From NCBI GenBank assembly GCA_963921825.1, contig OY997592.1, positions 64,438,336-64,502,335 of the forward strand: DNA of 64,000 nt. Direction: 5' to 3'. Below the pieces are notes generated by a model. The model was not told the DNA's origin and searched no databases. It saw only the letters and a program-made list of their open reading frames with translations. Below are positions 44,748 to 56,500 of this stretch, one piece after another; the stretch's first letter is position 1; each line of letters starts with the position of its first letter. The translations under genes were made by a program, and so were the position numbers. Origin of the DNA: Erodium maritimum (lineage: Eukaryota; Streptophyta; Magnoliopsida; Geraniales; Geraniaceae).

Positions 44748-45200
44748 ATGAAATGAACTGGTTTAAAAATGCTTATTATGATTTCAAAATGTTTAATATG
44801 ATTACAATGTTTTATGAAATGAACTGATATTTTGTAAAGTAGTTAATCAATTTGTTTTAATGGTAACTTTTTAATTAGTGATATGTTTCTATTTTTATTA
44901 TTGAAATCTTAACTTGAGAACACTAAGAACAATATATTTGATATCTTGTAGGATTGAGACTTGAGAAGAGAACCACATGGAGAAACAGAAGCGGGGTGAT
45001 CCGAAATCGAAGGAAAAGGTATTACAAAACCTAACCCTACTTTGGTTGTTACATGTTAATTATCTGTTTTTAAAATACTTGATTATTTTTTAATGTTTGA
45101 GATGTAATGTATGATTTTAAAATGCTTATGGTTTTTTAAAGTTTGAGATTTGATGATTATATGTAAAATGCTAAATGACTTTTTTTTAAGTTTGAGATTT
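44748..45200. repeat. AT-rich host sequence with recurring phrases
   Basis: Phrases such as TTTGAGATTTAATGTTCTG and TTTTTAAAATGCTT recur here, at 48481-48640 and at 49565-49600. This shows that one AT-rich stretch was split by the insertions between them. It has no gene apart from the exon-like island at about 44952-45019 (MEKQKRGDPKSKEK). Confidence 0.5.
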
Positions 45201-45209
45201 AATGTTCTG

Positions 45210-48200
45210 TTTTTTTTTTAGTAAACTGGTATGGTTTTATTGAATCAAATCTCCAGCAAGGGCAGAACGAATTACATCTGGAACTAAATCAGAGTTCCAA
45301 TCATAAGATATCCATACCAACGCATTTCTAGCTAAGAGGTGAGCCACATTATTCGCTACACGCCTTACAAATTGCACTCGAACATCCCTTAGCGAAGCTA
45401 GAATTGCCTTACAGTCTTGTATGAGAATCCCGAACAGGTTCATCAGTTCTGACTCCCCATTTATATATTGCACCACTGTCAGGCAGTCAGACTCCAAACA
45501 CCCTGTTTGCCAACCATTCCGTCTGATCCAATCTAGAGCTTCCCGGATGGTTAGCAATTCCGCTAACTCCGGGCTCGTACAATCCTTATGAAGCACACAC
45601 TGCGCCGCTATCAAGATTCCTTTGTCATCCCTACAGATCATACCCCCTCCTGCCAACCTTGGGTTCAGAATCGCCTCATCCACATTTACCTTGACCTCCC
45701 CCGGACTTGGAGCATTCCACTGAATCCCCCGAGCACCTCCTCTATTCACCGTAGTCGGTTCTGTATGAGCTTCCTTCCAATCTTGGCGTAATCTAGTGGC
45801 TCCATACCAAGCCTCCGACGAAGGATGGTTCTGTTGCTTCCACACTCGCAGATTCCGCAGTTTCCAGAGCTCCCACCACAATAACAAAGTCAATTCTACT
45901 AGTTCCTCATCCTTCTTCCTTAGAACCTCCGACAACCACTCCACGAGGTCATCGTCCCCAGTCGTCGGCACCACCCTCAGCTTAGTTCATACATCCGCAT
46001 GTTCTGCGCACTCAAATAGTACATGATGCTCTGTTTTCACCATCCCACACCGGCTGCATCTCGCCTCCACATGGACGTACCGCCGCCTCAGGTTGTCATT
46101 GGTTGCTTAAGAGCCCGTAAGAGCACTCCAACCCATATTTTTTTACCTTTGGCGGAACATCAACACTCCAAAATGCCTTCCAAAAATCTGCCCTTGGTGC
46201 CCCCGCCCAACATCCCTTCGCTCTTTGTATATTCCTGTAAGCCTCCCGGACCTTGTAGTCTCCATTCCTCGACCCCCACGAGTACCACCCGTCCTCCCTA
46301 GGGAGCCGAGATAGCGGGATCACCATTATCAACTCTGCAGTGTCCTGGTTAAACAAGGATTGGATCTTTCCTCTGTCCCACCGTAGCGCGGCCTGTGTCA
46401 TTAACTGCGATGCTTTCATATCAGGATCAATTCCGATCATGGGATTAACCCATCCCCTATATGCCGGCAGCCAAGGGTGCCCCAATATCAACGTGTTCTC
46501 CCCATTCCCGATCCGCACCCCCTCCTTGACGATCTGTTGACCGGCCAAAATGCTTCTCCAAATGTAACTATTCCCCTGTTTTTCAGTGGCATCTATAAAG
46601 TCACGATTAGGGTAGTACTTGGCCTTCATCACCTTTGCTACCAAACTGGACGGTTTCTGCACCAGTCTCCATCCTTGTTTTGCCAGCAACGCTACATTAA
46701 AATCCTCCAAGAACTTAAACCCCAATCCCCCTGCTGACCGATGAGCACACATCTTGCTCCAACTCTTCCATTTTATTCCTGTCCCTTTTTTCACATCGTG
46801 ACTCCACCAATATTGATTCATTATTACTTCAATCTCGTGTATCAATCCCGTTGGGATTTTGTAGACTCTCATTGTGTAAGTAGGGAGTGTCTGAATCACC
46901 GCCTTTAGCAACACTTCCTTCCCTGCCTTACTCAACAACAGCTCATCCCAACCCTGCAATCTTCTCACAATCTTGTCCCTTATAAAAGTAAAACTCCCAT
47001 GCTTACTGCGGCTAATTGACGAAGGTAAGCCTAGGTATAAACCTTGATCCTCGACTTCTCTCATACCCAATATGCTTCTGACTTCACTTCGCACATTTGG
47101 AGGGGTGTTCGGGCTAAACATCACAGATGATTTATCCAGGTTAATTTTCTGACCCGACGCCCTCTCATAGGACCCCAACACTTCCTTCCATGCCAGTGCC
47201 TCACCTGCAGACGCTTTTGAGAACAAATAATTGTCATCAGCAAAAAACAAATGTGAGATGGTCGGGGCTGCTCTCGCCACCTTGCACCCATGTACTCGGC
47301 CCTCCCTTTCACTTTTACGTATCAAACATGAGAGCCCCTCCGCACAAATAATAAACAGATAGGGGGACAAAGGGTCCCCCTGTCTGATTCCCCTCTCCAT
47401 TCTCAGCGGACCCAGTCTCCGACCCTCCACATCAACCCACAACCGCGTCGTCCGTACACTGGTCATCATAAATTCAGACCACATCAGATGGAAGCCCATA
47501 CGATTCAGCACTCGCTCCAAATAGCTCCATTCGATGCGATCATACGCTTTGCTCATATCCAACTTCATTGCCATCAACCCTGTGCTCCCAGTATTCCTTT
47601 GTCGGAGATGATGCAAAGTCTCTCCCGAAATGATTATATTGTCTGTAATCAACCTTCCTGCCAGGAAAGCACTCTGAGTTTCAGAGATTACCTTGTGCAG
47701 CACTCGCTTCAGCCTATTCACCATGATCTTGGTTATAACCTTATAGAGCACATTACACAGGGCAATCGGCCTAAATTCGCCTACTTGCTCCGGTCTCTGG
47801 ACCTTCGGAATTAACACAAGGTTCGTGTCATTTAGCTCCTCCGCTAACTTTCTCTCCTTAAAAGCCTCATGTACCATTTTGATTACGCCCTCTCCCACGA
47901 TACCCCAATACTTCTGATAGTAACCCAGGTTAAATCCATCCGGTCCTGGGGACTTTAAGGGTTCCATGCTAAATATCGTTGTCCGGACTTCACTCCTTGT
48001 AACCGGTCTAAGGAGCATCGTGTTATCGTCATCCGTAATTTGCTTTGGGATTAACTGACTCACCGCGTCTTCATTCTCCGGTTCTGCAGAAAATAATAAA
48101 TTAAAATGGTTAGTGATCTCCTCCTCCAACCCATTCTCCCACGAGACCCACTCTCCGTCTCCCTTCTTCAACTTACGAATGACTCTTCTCCGTCTCTTGG

Positions 48201-48480
48201 TCGACGCTTTTGCAAAAAAAACATTTCGAGTTCAAATCTCCCCCCTTAAGTCAAAATTGTTTGGCTCTCTGTTTCCACACCAAATTTGTTCGCACTAAGA
48301 GCTCATTCATCCTACTTCGCATACATTGGATTCGGCTACCCTGATTAGCATCCCGCTGCAACAGAGTCTCGTTCAATTGCTTCTGCACATCCCTTATCTC
48401 CCTTTCAAGCCCACGATGTTTTTTTCTTGCCCAACCTGCCAACGCCTCTGCCACATTCAAGTTTCGTTGCACAATTGATA
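45210..48480 (-). pseudogene. 5'-truncated LINE with reverse transcriptase and RNase H
   Basis: A duplication AATGTTCTG plus a T-run lies at 45201-45209 and 48481-48489, and the T-run at 45210 marks the 3' tail, so the element is on the minus strand. Reading starts in the linker between endonuclease and polymerase (48472-48251, coiled coil RDVQKQLNETLLQ). After a frameshift comes a 691-codon frame (48171-46096) with LKSPGPDGFNLGYYQ, GIRQGDPLSPYLF and the catalytic FADD in HLFFADDNYLF, then zinc-binding remnants. A second frame (45974-45237) contains a type-I RNase H (VKVNVDEA, LESDCLTVVQ, FVRRVANNVAHLLAR). The endonuclease and ORF1 are missing. At least two frameshifts inactivate it. It is the same type as the LINEs at 5450 and 15362. 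Confidence 0.92.
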
Positions 48481-48646
48481 AATGTTCTGTTTTTTAAATG
48501 CTTAAGAGTTGAGATTGTAAAATAAACTTTACGATTTAATGTTCTGTTTTTAAAATGCTTGATTGTTTTTAAAACTTTGAGATTTAATGAACTGTTTTTA
48601 AAATGCCTTTTTAGTTAGTTTAAATGTATAATGCTTACTGTTTTTT

Positions 48647-49564
48647 TTAAACGGGTAACCGGAGACTTTCATTAATACCAATAGGTAATCAAACAGGATG
48701 AGACGTGACCGCCTCGGGTTCCAGATATATGTCCGAGCCGACCGTAGCAAGCCCGGCGCTCATGGACCCATAATAATAGCCCACTTGAAATCGTGGGCAC
48801 AAACTCAAGACAGCTCCTTACCATCGTCTCAAAACAACGAGACATAAAGTAAAAGGTCATAAACAAAATATGAAAGAAATTGTTCCAGAAATAAAGTAAA
48901 TAACGAGAAAGCAGATAATAATACTGAGCTGTTGTTGCAGGCTGCCCAGGACCTCCCAACACTGGCTGTCCCGGGTCTGTAGGTATAGTCCGACATCGAC
49001 TCCACCCACCCCTGCCGGGTCGGGTCATCCCTGCATCGGAGGCTTCCCTGCCTCCGTCTGCTTCACCTGGTCCTCCTCCGTGATCATCAACGGGTGGTGA
49101 TCGTTCCGGTAGATCTCGGTCTCTGGGGACTTTGATCTCTCAGGCTCAGGGGGCGGCGATACGGCCACATGGGCTGGAGAACTCGGCCGTGCGTGGGCCC
49201 ATCGCCACGCTGGTGCATGACCACTGAGTGCATAAACGCATCGGAAGGGAACCGGACCAGATGAGGCTCCGCCGACGGCGAAGGCGCCCTACCAGGGTGA
49301 GGGCCATGTCCATTGGCGTGACGGCGATAACGTGGAGGATACATCAATGAAAAATCAGCGATTGAGATCCGGTTGAAAGAAGGTCCATGGCGGCGAGGAG
49401 AGAGTAGCGGCGGCGAGAGGTCGGGGCTCGAGGTCGGCTGCATGACAGCGATGATGGTGAGGGGGAGAGAGACGGTGGTCGGCGAGAGCTAACGACGGCG
49501 ACGACAAATCCTAAATAGGGTAGAATGGAACCTCACTTGGAAGTGTGTGGAGAGCTTTTTATTT
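48647..49564 (-). mobile_element. Retroposon family R1, copy 2 (full, with duplication)
   Basis: ATGCTTACTG plus a T-run flanks the element (48631-48646 and 49565-49580). On the minus strand its 3' end reads CCGGTTACCCGTTT followed by A-run, as in copy 1. The minus frame 49443-49087 (118 codons, Pro/Arg/His-rich, with PSDAFMHSVVMHQRGDGP) has no domain I know. At 918 bp it is the only copy with both ends visible, so it sets the family's minimum length. Confidence 0.8.
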
Positions 49565-49759
49565 ATGCTTACTGTTTTTTAAAGTTTGAGTTCAAAACAT
49601 TAAAAAACAATGAGCGTTACATTCAAAAATAGTAGTCATGTGGTTCGAATTTTATCAATAAAAAACAGTGAGCATTACGATTTTCAAAGTAATATGTAGT
49701 ATGAATATTGAACTCTTTTATGTAATATGATGGTAAAATGTTTGATTTGTTGTAGAAAC

Positions 49760-49889
49760 ACGTGTACAACGTGGTGGCCACCACCATGGCATGGATAACA
49801 CGTAGCACATGACTAATATTGGGTTTACCTATATATATATATAGCCAAGTTCTTACATGTTAAAAAAGTATGAGATAGAAAGGAGATAG
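49760..49889 (+). mobile_element. Copia-type LTR fragment, left of the LINE insertion
   Basis: TATA-like CTATATATATATATAGCC at about 49830 and the sequence AGAAAGGAGATAG lead up to the LINE. The text resumes at 59517 with AAAGGAGATACAGTTAC and runs into a copia leader. It is the interrupted LTR of the element described at 59532. The true 5' end of the LTR was not found. Confidence 0.45.
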
Positions 49890-52469
49890 AAAGGAGATAC
49901 AGTTTTTTTTTTATCAGCAATTTTTTTGTTATTAAAACCTTGTTTTCGAAATAGAAAACAAAGCCAAGGGTCTAGCCCTCAAGAGATTACAAACTAGTTC
50001 TAAACAATGCTTTCTTGCATCCCAAGTCACTTAACAAACAAAGCTCAAAAGCCCCCAATCATAAGAAAACTAACAATTTCACCAATGCATTCTTGTACCC
50101 CAAGGCATCCGACGGCCCTATGAAACCCCAAAGACAAATTTTCCAAAGACAAGAAACATATGTAGTTCCAAAACCCCAAAACCAGTACATCTAAGTGATC
50201 TTTTGACCCCAATTAGCAGCTGCACTCCAACCCTTATGCAGCAAAAATATCAGTACCACCAAAGGGAACAAAGTAGGCCAAGCAAGTCCCCAAAATTCCA
50301 CCCCCCTGCCCAGAACCAATGGTAATGTCTCAGCAGCCAGAAAAAGTATTCCCTGAATGTGTTTGATCTACCATGTCACCCAAAAACAGTGAAACCTGTA
50401 GAACCTGCAGTGCCAAGACAGTTGAAAGAAGGCCAGGTTCCCAAATGCAAAGGAAAGAGATCAATCCAGTAAACACAACTCTCAACCTAATAATTTCTAC
50501 CCCCACACCACAAAAAGAAGGCCCTAAAATATCTGCTATGTAAAGACCGAGAAAAAAAAACTTAATATTTAAACTATTAAATATTAACGTCGAGGTTGGG
50601 TGAGTTGTTTTTACTGAACAAAAAAAAAAGAGAAAAAAAGAAGAAGAAGCAGTTAAATTTTTTGGGCCAACCAGACTGAATTGGGCCGAGCCGAACACGG
50701 CCCACGCGCGCGCGCGCCCAATTCGGCCCAGAGCCCAGGCTTCTCAAACCCTACCCTCAAAACCGGACCACGCCGCTTCGTCTCCCTTTTCGCGCACAGA
50801 AACCGAGGCTGCTCGTCCTCTCTCCCCCGAGCTCCCTTCTCCACCCTCGTCTTCTCCACCCTACAAACCAGTTCGCCGGCGTTCCTTGCCTCGTCGGAGC
50901 CGTCACTCTCTCGACCCCGAAAGCCCAGCTCGAGCGTCTTCCTCTTCGATTCACCGAGTTCCAGCGCCGCCGTCGACTTCTCGAGCTCCGTCTCGCCGGA
51001 ATCGAGCGAATCTGAGACGGTGAGGTGTTTTCCGACCCCGTTACGACATCCCCGTCTCTTCTTCTCCTCGTTCTAGGCTCGAGCGAGTCTTTCTGGCCGA
51101 GTTCCGAGCGTGGAGGAGCTCGCCGGAGCTCTCAGATCTCTGATCTGAGATTTGCGCCGGCAAAGCTCCCCCACAGCTTCGGATCTGGCCGGAGCAGCTC
51201 GAAGCTCGTACCAGAACCCTTCCCCCGTCCTTGCCTGACCCCTGACGCTGCCCCATCGTGAAGAAACCGCCCCTCGGTCGCCGCCGTCGTGCCGGAAGCC
51301 GTCGGAACCCTAGCTCCTCACCGGCCTGAGTAGAGCCGAGCTCGAGCCTGGGACGACCCCGAGCTTGGGCTGGGCCTTAGCGCTGGTCCGGGCCTTGGGC
51401 CGGACTGGGATTGGGCTTCGGGCCTGATCCTGGTTCGGGCCTCGGATTCGGGCTGGACCTAAGGCTCGGGTCCTGAGCCGGGTATGGGTCCGGGCTTGGG
51501 TCAGGCTCGGGTCAGACCAGGGGTCTGGGTTCTGGACCGGGTCTGGACCGGGTTCGGACCTGGATTCGGGTCGAACTCGGGCCGGGCCGGGTCAGAGCAG
51601 TTTTTTTTTGTTAATTTAAGTAAAACTAATTACCTGGACTTTTGGATAAGTATCGGACTTTAAACGACGTTTGGACAATTAATTGATGGAACTTGATTAT
51701 TAAAATCTGAGGACCGTTACAGGTTGAGTCGGGACTGATACGTCCCTTTTGTTGTTAAACCAGGTCGTTACCCCGAGAGCAGAGAAGACCTGTGGGGCCA
51801 GGACTTCAGCAGCTAGGAGACGTCGCTGCTAGTTCTTCAAGAGGTAGGGATTTCCTCAATCCTCTTTAGTTCGATCGAACTAGAATGCATATAGGAAAAC
51901 GCAATAATCGATAACCAACTAGTATGCATATAGGATGAGAACTACTAGTGTAGACTATAGAACTGCGAACATTTACGTTTCTGTCGTGGGAATTGCCGTG
52001 CTGTTAGAATCGGGCCAGGTAGTGCCTGTAGGGTTGACTGCTGATTGCTAAATTATGTTGTGCTGTTTGAACCGATTAATAAACCACACGCATGTAAACC
52101 AGTAGAATGGACTAGAGAACGTGTGATCCGTGAGTCGAGTGCTTTACTCTGTTTTATTTTAATATATTGGATTTGGGAATGCTTGGGAATACCGGTAAAG
52201 CCGGTAGGGTAACCACGTGGAGAGTGGTAACGGTAAGTGATGGTGTGTACCTGTTGATTGTGTGATTGTGAAATGTGGTTGTGATTGTGAGCGTGTACCT
52301 ATTGGTTGTAGTGGTTGTTGAAACCTGTTGTGAACCTATTTGCGAGTGTGATTGCGTTGTTTGATGCGCGACCGGTAAAGTGTGAGAGAAGTACTTCCGT
52401 CAGGTGTATCGTACCTTCCGGCGCGTAATCGTTAGGGTATTGTTGTTGGGGTATTTGGGTTATATGAGA

Positions 52470-52650
52470 AAGGTGGTTTCCCTACCTTCCGATTGGGAAT
52501 CGGTAAAACGTTGTGCCCCGCGAAGAGGTGATTTCCCTACCTTCCGAGCAGCACTCGGTAAAACGCTGTGTTGAGCACCGCGAGAGACGAGGCCGCGAAG
52601 AGGCGATTTCCCTGCCTTCCGTCAATCGGTAAAATGCTGCGTCCGCGATG
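52470..52650 (+). repeat. Three CCTTCCG...CGGTAAAA subrepeats with paired bases
   Basis: The units contain CCGATT-GGG-AATCGG (52489-52503), CCGAG-CAGCA-CTCGG (52544-52558) and CCG-TCAAT-CGG (52619-52629). The stem changes from ATT/AAT to AG/CT while pairing is kept in the first two; the third is shorter. All are followed by TAAAA and GCTG or GTTG. Confidence 0.7.
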
Positions 52651-53107
52651 AGGTCGACCGCCTATCCCGACTTTATGTTGGGGAAGTTGCGTGCGGTTAC
52701 GCCGGGCCGAGAGGGTTGCTCCCTAGACCGTGCGAGGGCTACGGGCCACGAAATTGAGATTGCTTGAATTGGATGAATATTGGGGTGTTGTGACCTTGGA
52801 TGCCTTCCTTAGTTATGAGTGTGTGGTTGAGAATACTTTATTTAGAATGTCTATGAGGGTACTTTGGGTCGTTGTTGAATAAGTATTGGAAAGTTGTGTT
52901 TGGGATGTCCTACGCTATGTCCTCAGGGTAGGTGTGGTGTGGAATAGGTGTTGGTATATTTGGACTTTGAGCATCCGAGCTTGAGAAGGGTTTTGGTTTT
53001 CTTTTGGTTTAAATGTCGTATAGCGTTAAGATCTTCGTCATATTTTTGATTAATGGAAGAGCGTTTTGATAAATTCGATATAAGGAGGTTCTAATGGTTT
53101 TCCCTAC

Positions 53108-53122
53108 TGAGCGTCAAGCTCA
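53108..53122 (+). other. Hairpin TGAGC-GTCAA-GCTCA in LTR copy C
   Basis: Same 5-bp stem as A and B, with a 5-nt loop carrying one extra C. It lies 296 bp from the LTR end and 27 bp before the acceptor-like ACAG|G. Confidence 0.65.
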
Positions 53123-53543
53123 CCCCCTATTTTATTGTGTTTTCTACAGGTATGGATCATGATTTGGAGTAGAGGACGTCGCAGAGCATGGGGCTAGCGA
53201 GGGTCCGGTTTTGTTTATATTTTTCGTAGTGACGAGACGGTTGTTTTGAACTATGTATTTTACTGAGCGTAGGACTCAGGGTTTCAAACTCCGTTGTTTT
53301 ATACTATTATCTTTGTTAGTCATTATTTCATCTTAAATTGTCTTTTTTCGCTATTTTACTAAGTCGCGCCTCGGATCCGGTTAACTTGGATCTGGGTCGT
53401 GACATGCTACCCACACACCAACTGAAACACAGATTAATGGAAAGAAGAAAACCTTACCCCCCTCACCACAGTACCCATCCCAGCCCAATCCCCACCCCAA
53501 AACCCCCAAATGTGAGAGAAAAACATAGTGGCTCAAGCAAACA

Positions 53544-56500
53544 CTATGTTAATAAATGAGTCCTCTTACTCTTGAAATTGCAAGTGGATGGAGAATTAAT
53601 CCAATTCAGAAAAGTGAAGGAGTTGCCCTTGTTGAATTTTGCCCACAATAGTTGAAAAGAATAGCTCTGAATGCTCTGAAATACCATCTCAGGGCTTTCA
53701 TGCACCTCATTGAAGATCACATTGTTCCTAGCCAACCAAATCATCCAAATGGCCAAGGAAGCCAGAAAAGACCAATGCCTGGACTTGGACTGAAGAGCAT
53801 TCCATGAAATAAACCATTGTAATATTTGATCAGGAGGAGCAGTATGGATGGACCACCACTGCAGAATTTTGTGCCATACTGACCAAGAAAACTTGCAAGA
53901 CAAGAAAAGGTGGTCTTGATCTTCAATTTCATCAGTGCATAAAGGACACCAAATGCATCCTGTATAAAGGCCTCTAGCCAGTAGATAACATCTTGTAGGA
54001 ATGGCCTGCATACATAATAGCCAAACAAATGCAGCAATTTTGGGGGGGAGAATAGGAGCCCAGAGCAAGGCAGGCCACTCCAGTTGAAGATCACCTTGAT
54101 TGTCCAGAACTTTGTACATCATGTGAACACTGAAACCCCTCTGATCATGGACCCAAGAGACTTTATCTTGGCCTGAAGTGAGATGTTTTAGATTCAGGTC
54201 ATCTGACAAAAGATAGAATTCCCCTATCTCCCAGCCTCTAAGCTCTCTTCTAAATTGGAGGATCCAGTCACCATCAACCCAAAAATGAGAGATAACCCAC
54301 CTCTTTTGTGTACTGAGGTGGAAGAGTCTTTGATATTTGAATTTTAAGGCAATGTCAGCAAGCCAAATGTCTTCCCAAAAATGAACTGTAGTACCTGATT
54401 TAACTTCCCAATTGAGACCCACAACACCAAATGCATCAGCAAAACCAGGATAGGAAAGAAGAGACTCAATGTGCCTGATAAATGACTGTCCATTGTGTAG
54501 CATGAAGCTGGATAAATCCCAACTAGACAAGTCCCACCCATACTTGGCACAAAGGAGTTGTTTCCAAAGTGAATCAGTTTCAAGTGCAAATCTCCACCAC
54601 CACCTTGCTAGAAGTGCTTTGTTCATAATGTGTAAATTCTTGATCCCAAGTCCTCCAACATTCTTAGGCCTGCAAATCAAATTCCACCTAACTTTGTGTA
54701 GCACTTTCTTTGTGACAGTTCCATTCCAGAGGAACCTTCTCTGCCACTTATCCATCTCATTGATCACACCTATGGGAGCTTTAAACAAGGACATGTAGTA
54801 AAGAGGCAAAGAGCTTAAAGAAGACTTGATCAAGGTGATCCTGCCCCCAAAAGATCTATGTTTGTCTTGCCACAGATTTAATTTCTGTTTGAATTTTTTT
54901 ATTACAGGTTCCCAAGCTTTCTTTCTCCTGGGATTAACCCCCAGTTGAAACCCTAAATAATCAAAAGGGACCTCCATGATAGAACAGCCCAAGATAGCAG
55001 ATACCTCCTCACAAGTGACAGAGGAAGGGTTTAGAACCAGGACCTTAGATTTTTGGAAATTGATTCTAAGACCAGTGGCTTGTTGAAAACAATTCAGAGT
55101 GTGTTTGAGATGAATAACCTGCTGAATTCCAGCTTTGATGAAGATGAGTGTATCATCTGCAAATTGTAGGTGAGAAATAAATGGGCCTTGCTGATTAACC
55201 TGTACCCCAGAGAACATGTTTCTTGAAGTAGCCTTGCTAAACAATTGATGAAGACATTCAGCCATAAGAGCAAAAAGAAGGGGAGACAATGAGCACCCTT
55301 GTCTGAGGCCTCTTAGAAGTGGAAAATCTCCAGAAGGAGCCCCATTGATTAACACAGAAGAGTGAGCCTTAATACATTCAGCAATCCAGGACTACCATTT
55401 CTGACCAAAACCCATCTTCTTTAGTATAGTGAGAAGTGCTCCCAAATGTAAATGATCATATGCCTTTTCAAAATCAACCTTAAATACTATCACCTCTTGT
55501 TTATCAGCTTTTATTGAATGCATGAGTTCTGAGGCAATGAGGATGCCATCCGGTATCTGCCTCCCAGCTATAAAACCAGTTTGGATATCATGAACCAAAC
55601 AATTCATCACAACTTTGAGTCTAGCAGCTAAGACCTTAGAGATTATCTTGTATGAACTAGTGATGAGACTTATTGGCCTATATTCATCAAAGGTTGAGGG
55701 GGTGGACACCTTGGGAATTAAAGTAATGAAGGATGAATTGATCCCCTTACCTAAATTTCCTCCACAGTGGAAATATTTCATAAAGTCCATGATATCCTCT
55801 TTAATAAAACTCCAACAAGTCTGGTAGAACTTCATAGTGAAACCATCTAGGCCTGGGGCTTTGTCCCCATTGCAAGCTTTGATGGCCTTATAGACTTCCT
55901 CTTCAGAGAATAATATCTCTAATTTTTGTGCTTGAATAATAGACAATCTGTTAAAAGGGAGAGAGGTAATATCAACACTGACAACCATATCATCTCTGAA
56001 CCTGTTGGCAAAAATTTCCCTGGCAATCATTTTAATCTCAGCTGGAGAAGACCAAGACACACCATTCTCAATGATTTGTGTAATTTGCTTCTTGAAGTGA
56101 TTATAGTTGGCAACAATGTGAAAGAACTTTGTACACCTATCACCCTCTTTATTCCACTGCAACCTAGCATTTTGACACCATAATTTAGCATGTAGCTTAA
56201 GTTTTTGTATCAATTGTGCACCAAGGAAAGCCCTCAAGATCACCTCAGTTGAATATAAGGGCCTACTCTCAATCAAAGTGTCCAGAGAGTTTATTTCCAC
56301 TCTAAGTTTCTCAATCTCATCCTCCAGCCAACCAAACTTAGTGATATTCCAGTTTCTGAGAAAACCCTTCAAAGCCTTTAATTTGAACCAAAGTTTGTAT
56401 GCAGGTGAGCCAACGACTGATAATGTAGCCCAAAATTTTTTGACATCAGTAAGAAAATCAGCATGATTTGTCCAGGCATTAATAAACTTAAAAGGCCTAG

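Larger units (their letters stand above)
50539..53404 (+). mobile_element. Solo LTR, long-LTR family, copy C
   Basis: Starts TGTAAAGACC and ends CTGGGTCGTGACA, 2866 bp. A perfect 5-bp duplication TGCTA flanks it (50534-50538 and 53405-53409). Like A and B it has a GC-rich block (about 51330-51600, CGGGTCTGGACCGGG-like), GAG|GTAGGG at 51841, a single CATATAGGATG/ACTAG block at about 51930, the hairpin at 53108 and TTCTACAG|G at 53149. Three subrepeats at 52470-52650 each contain CCTTCCG...CGGTAAAA. It sits in the 3' untranslated region of the LINE, so it is younger than the LINE. It has no gag or pol. Confidence 0.92.
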
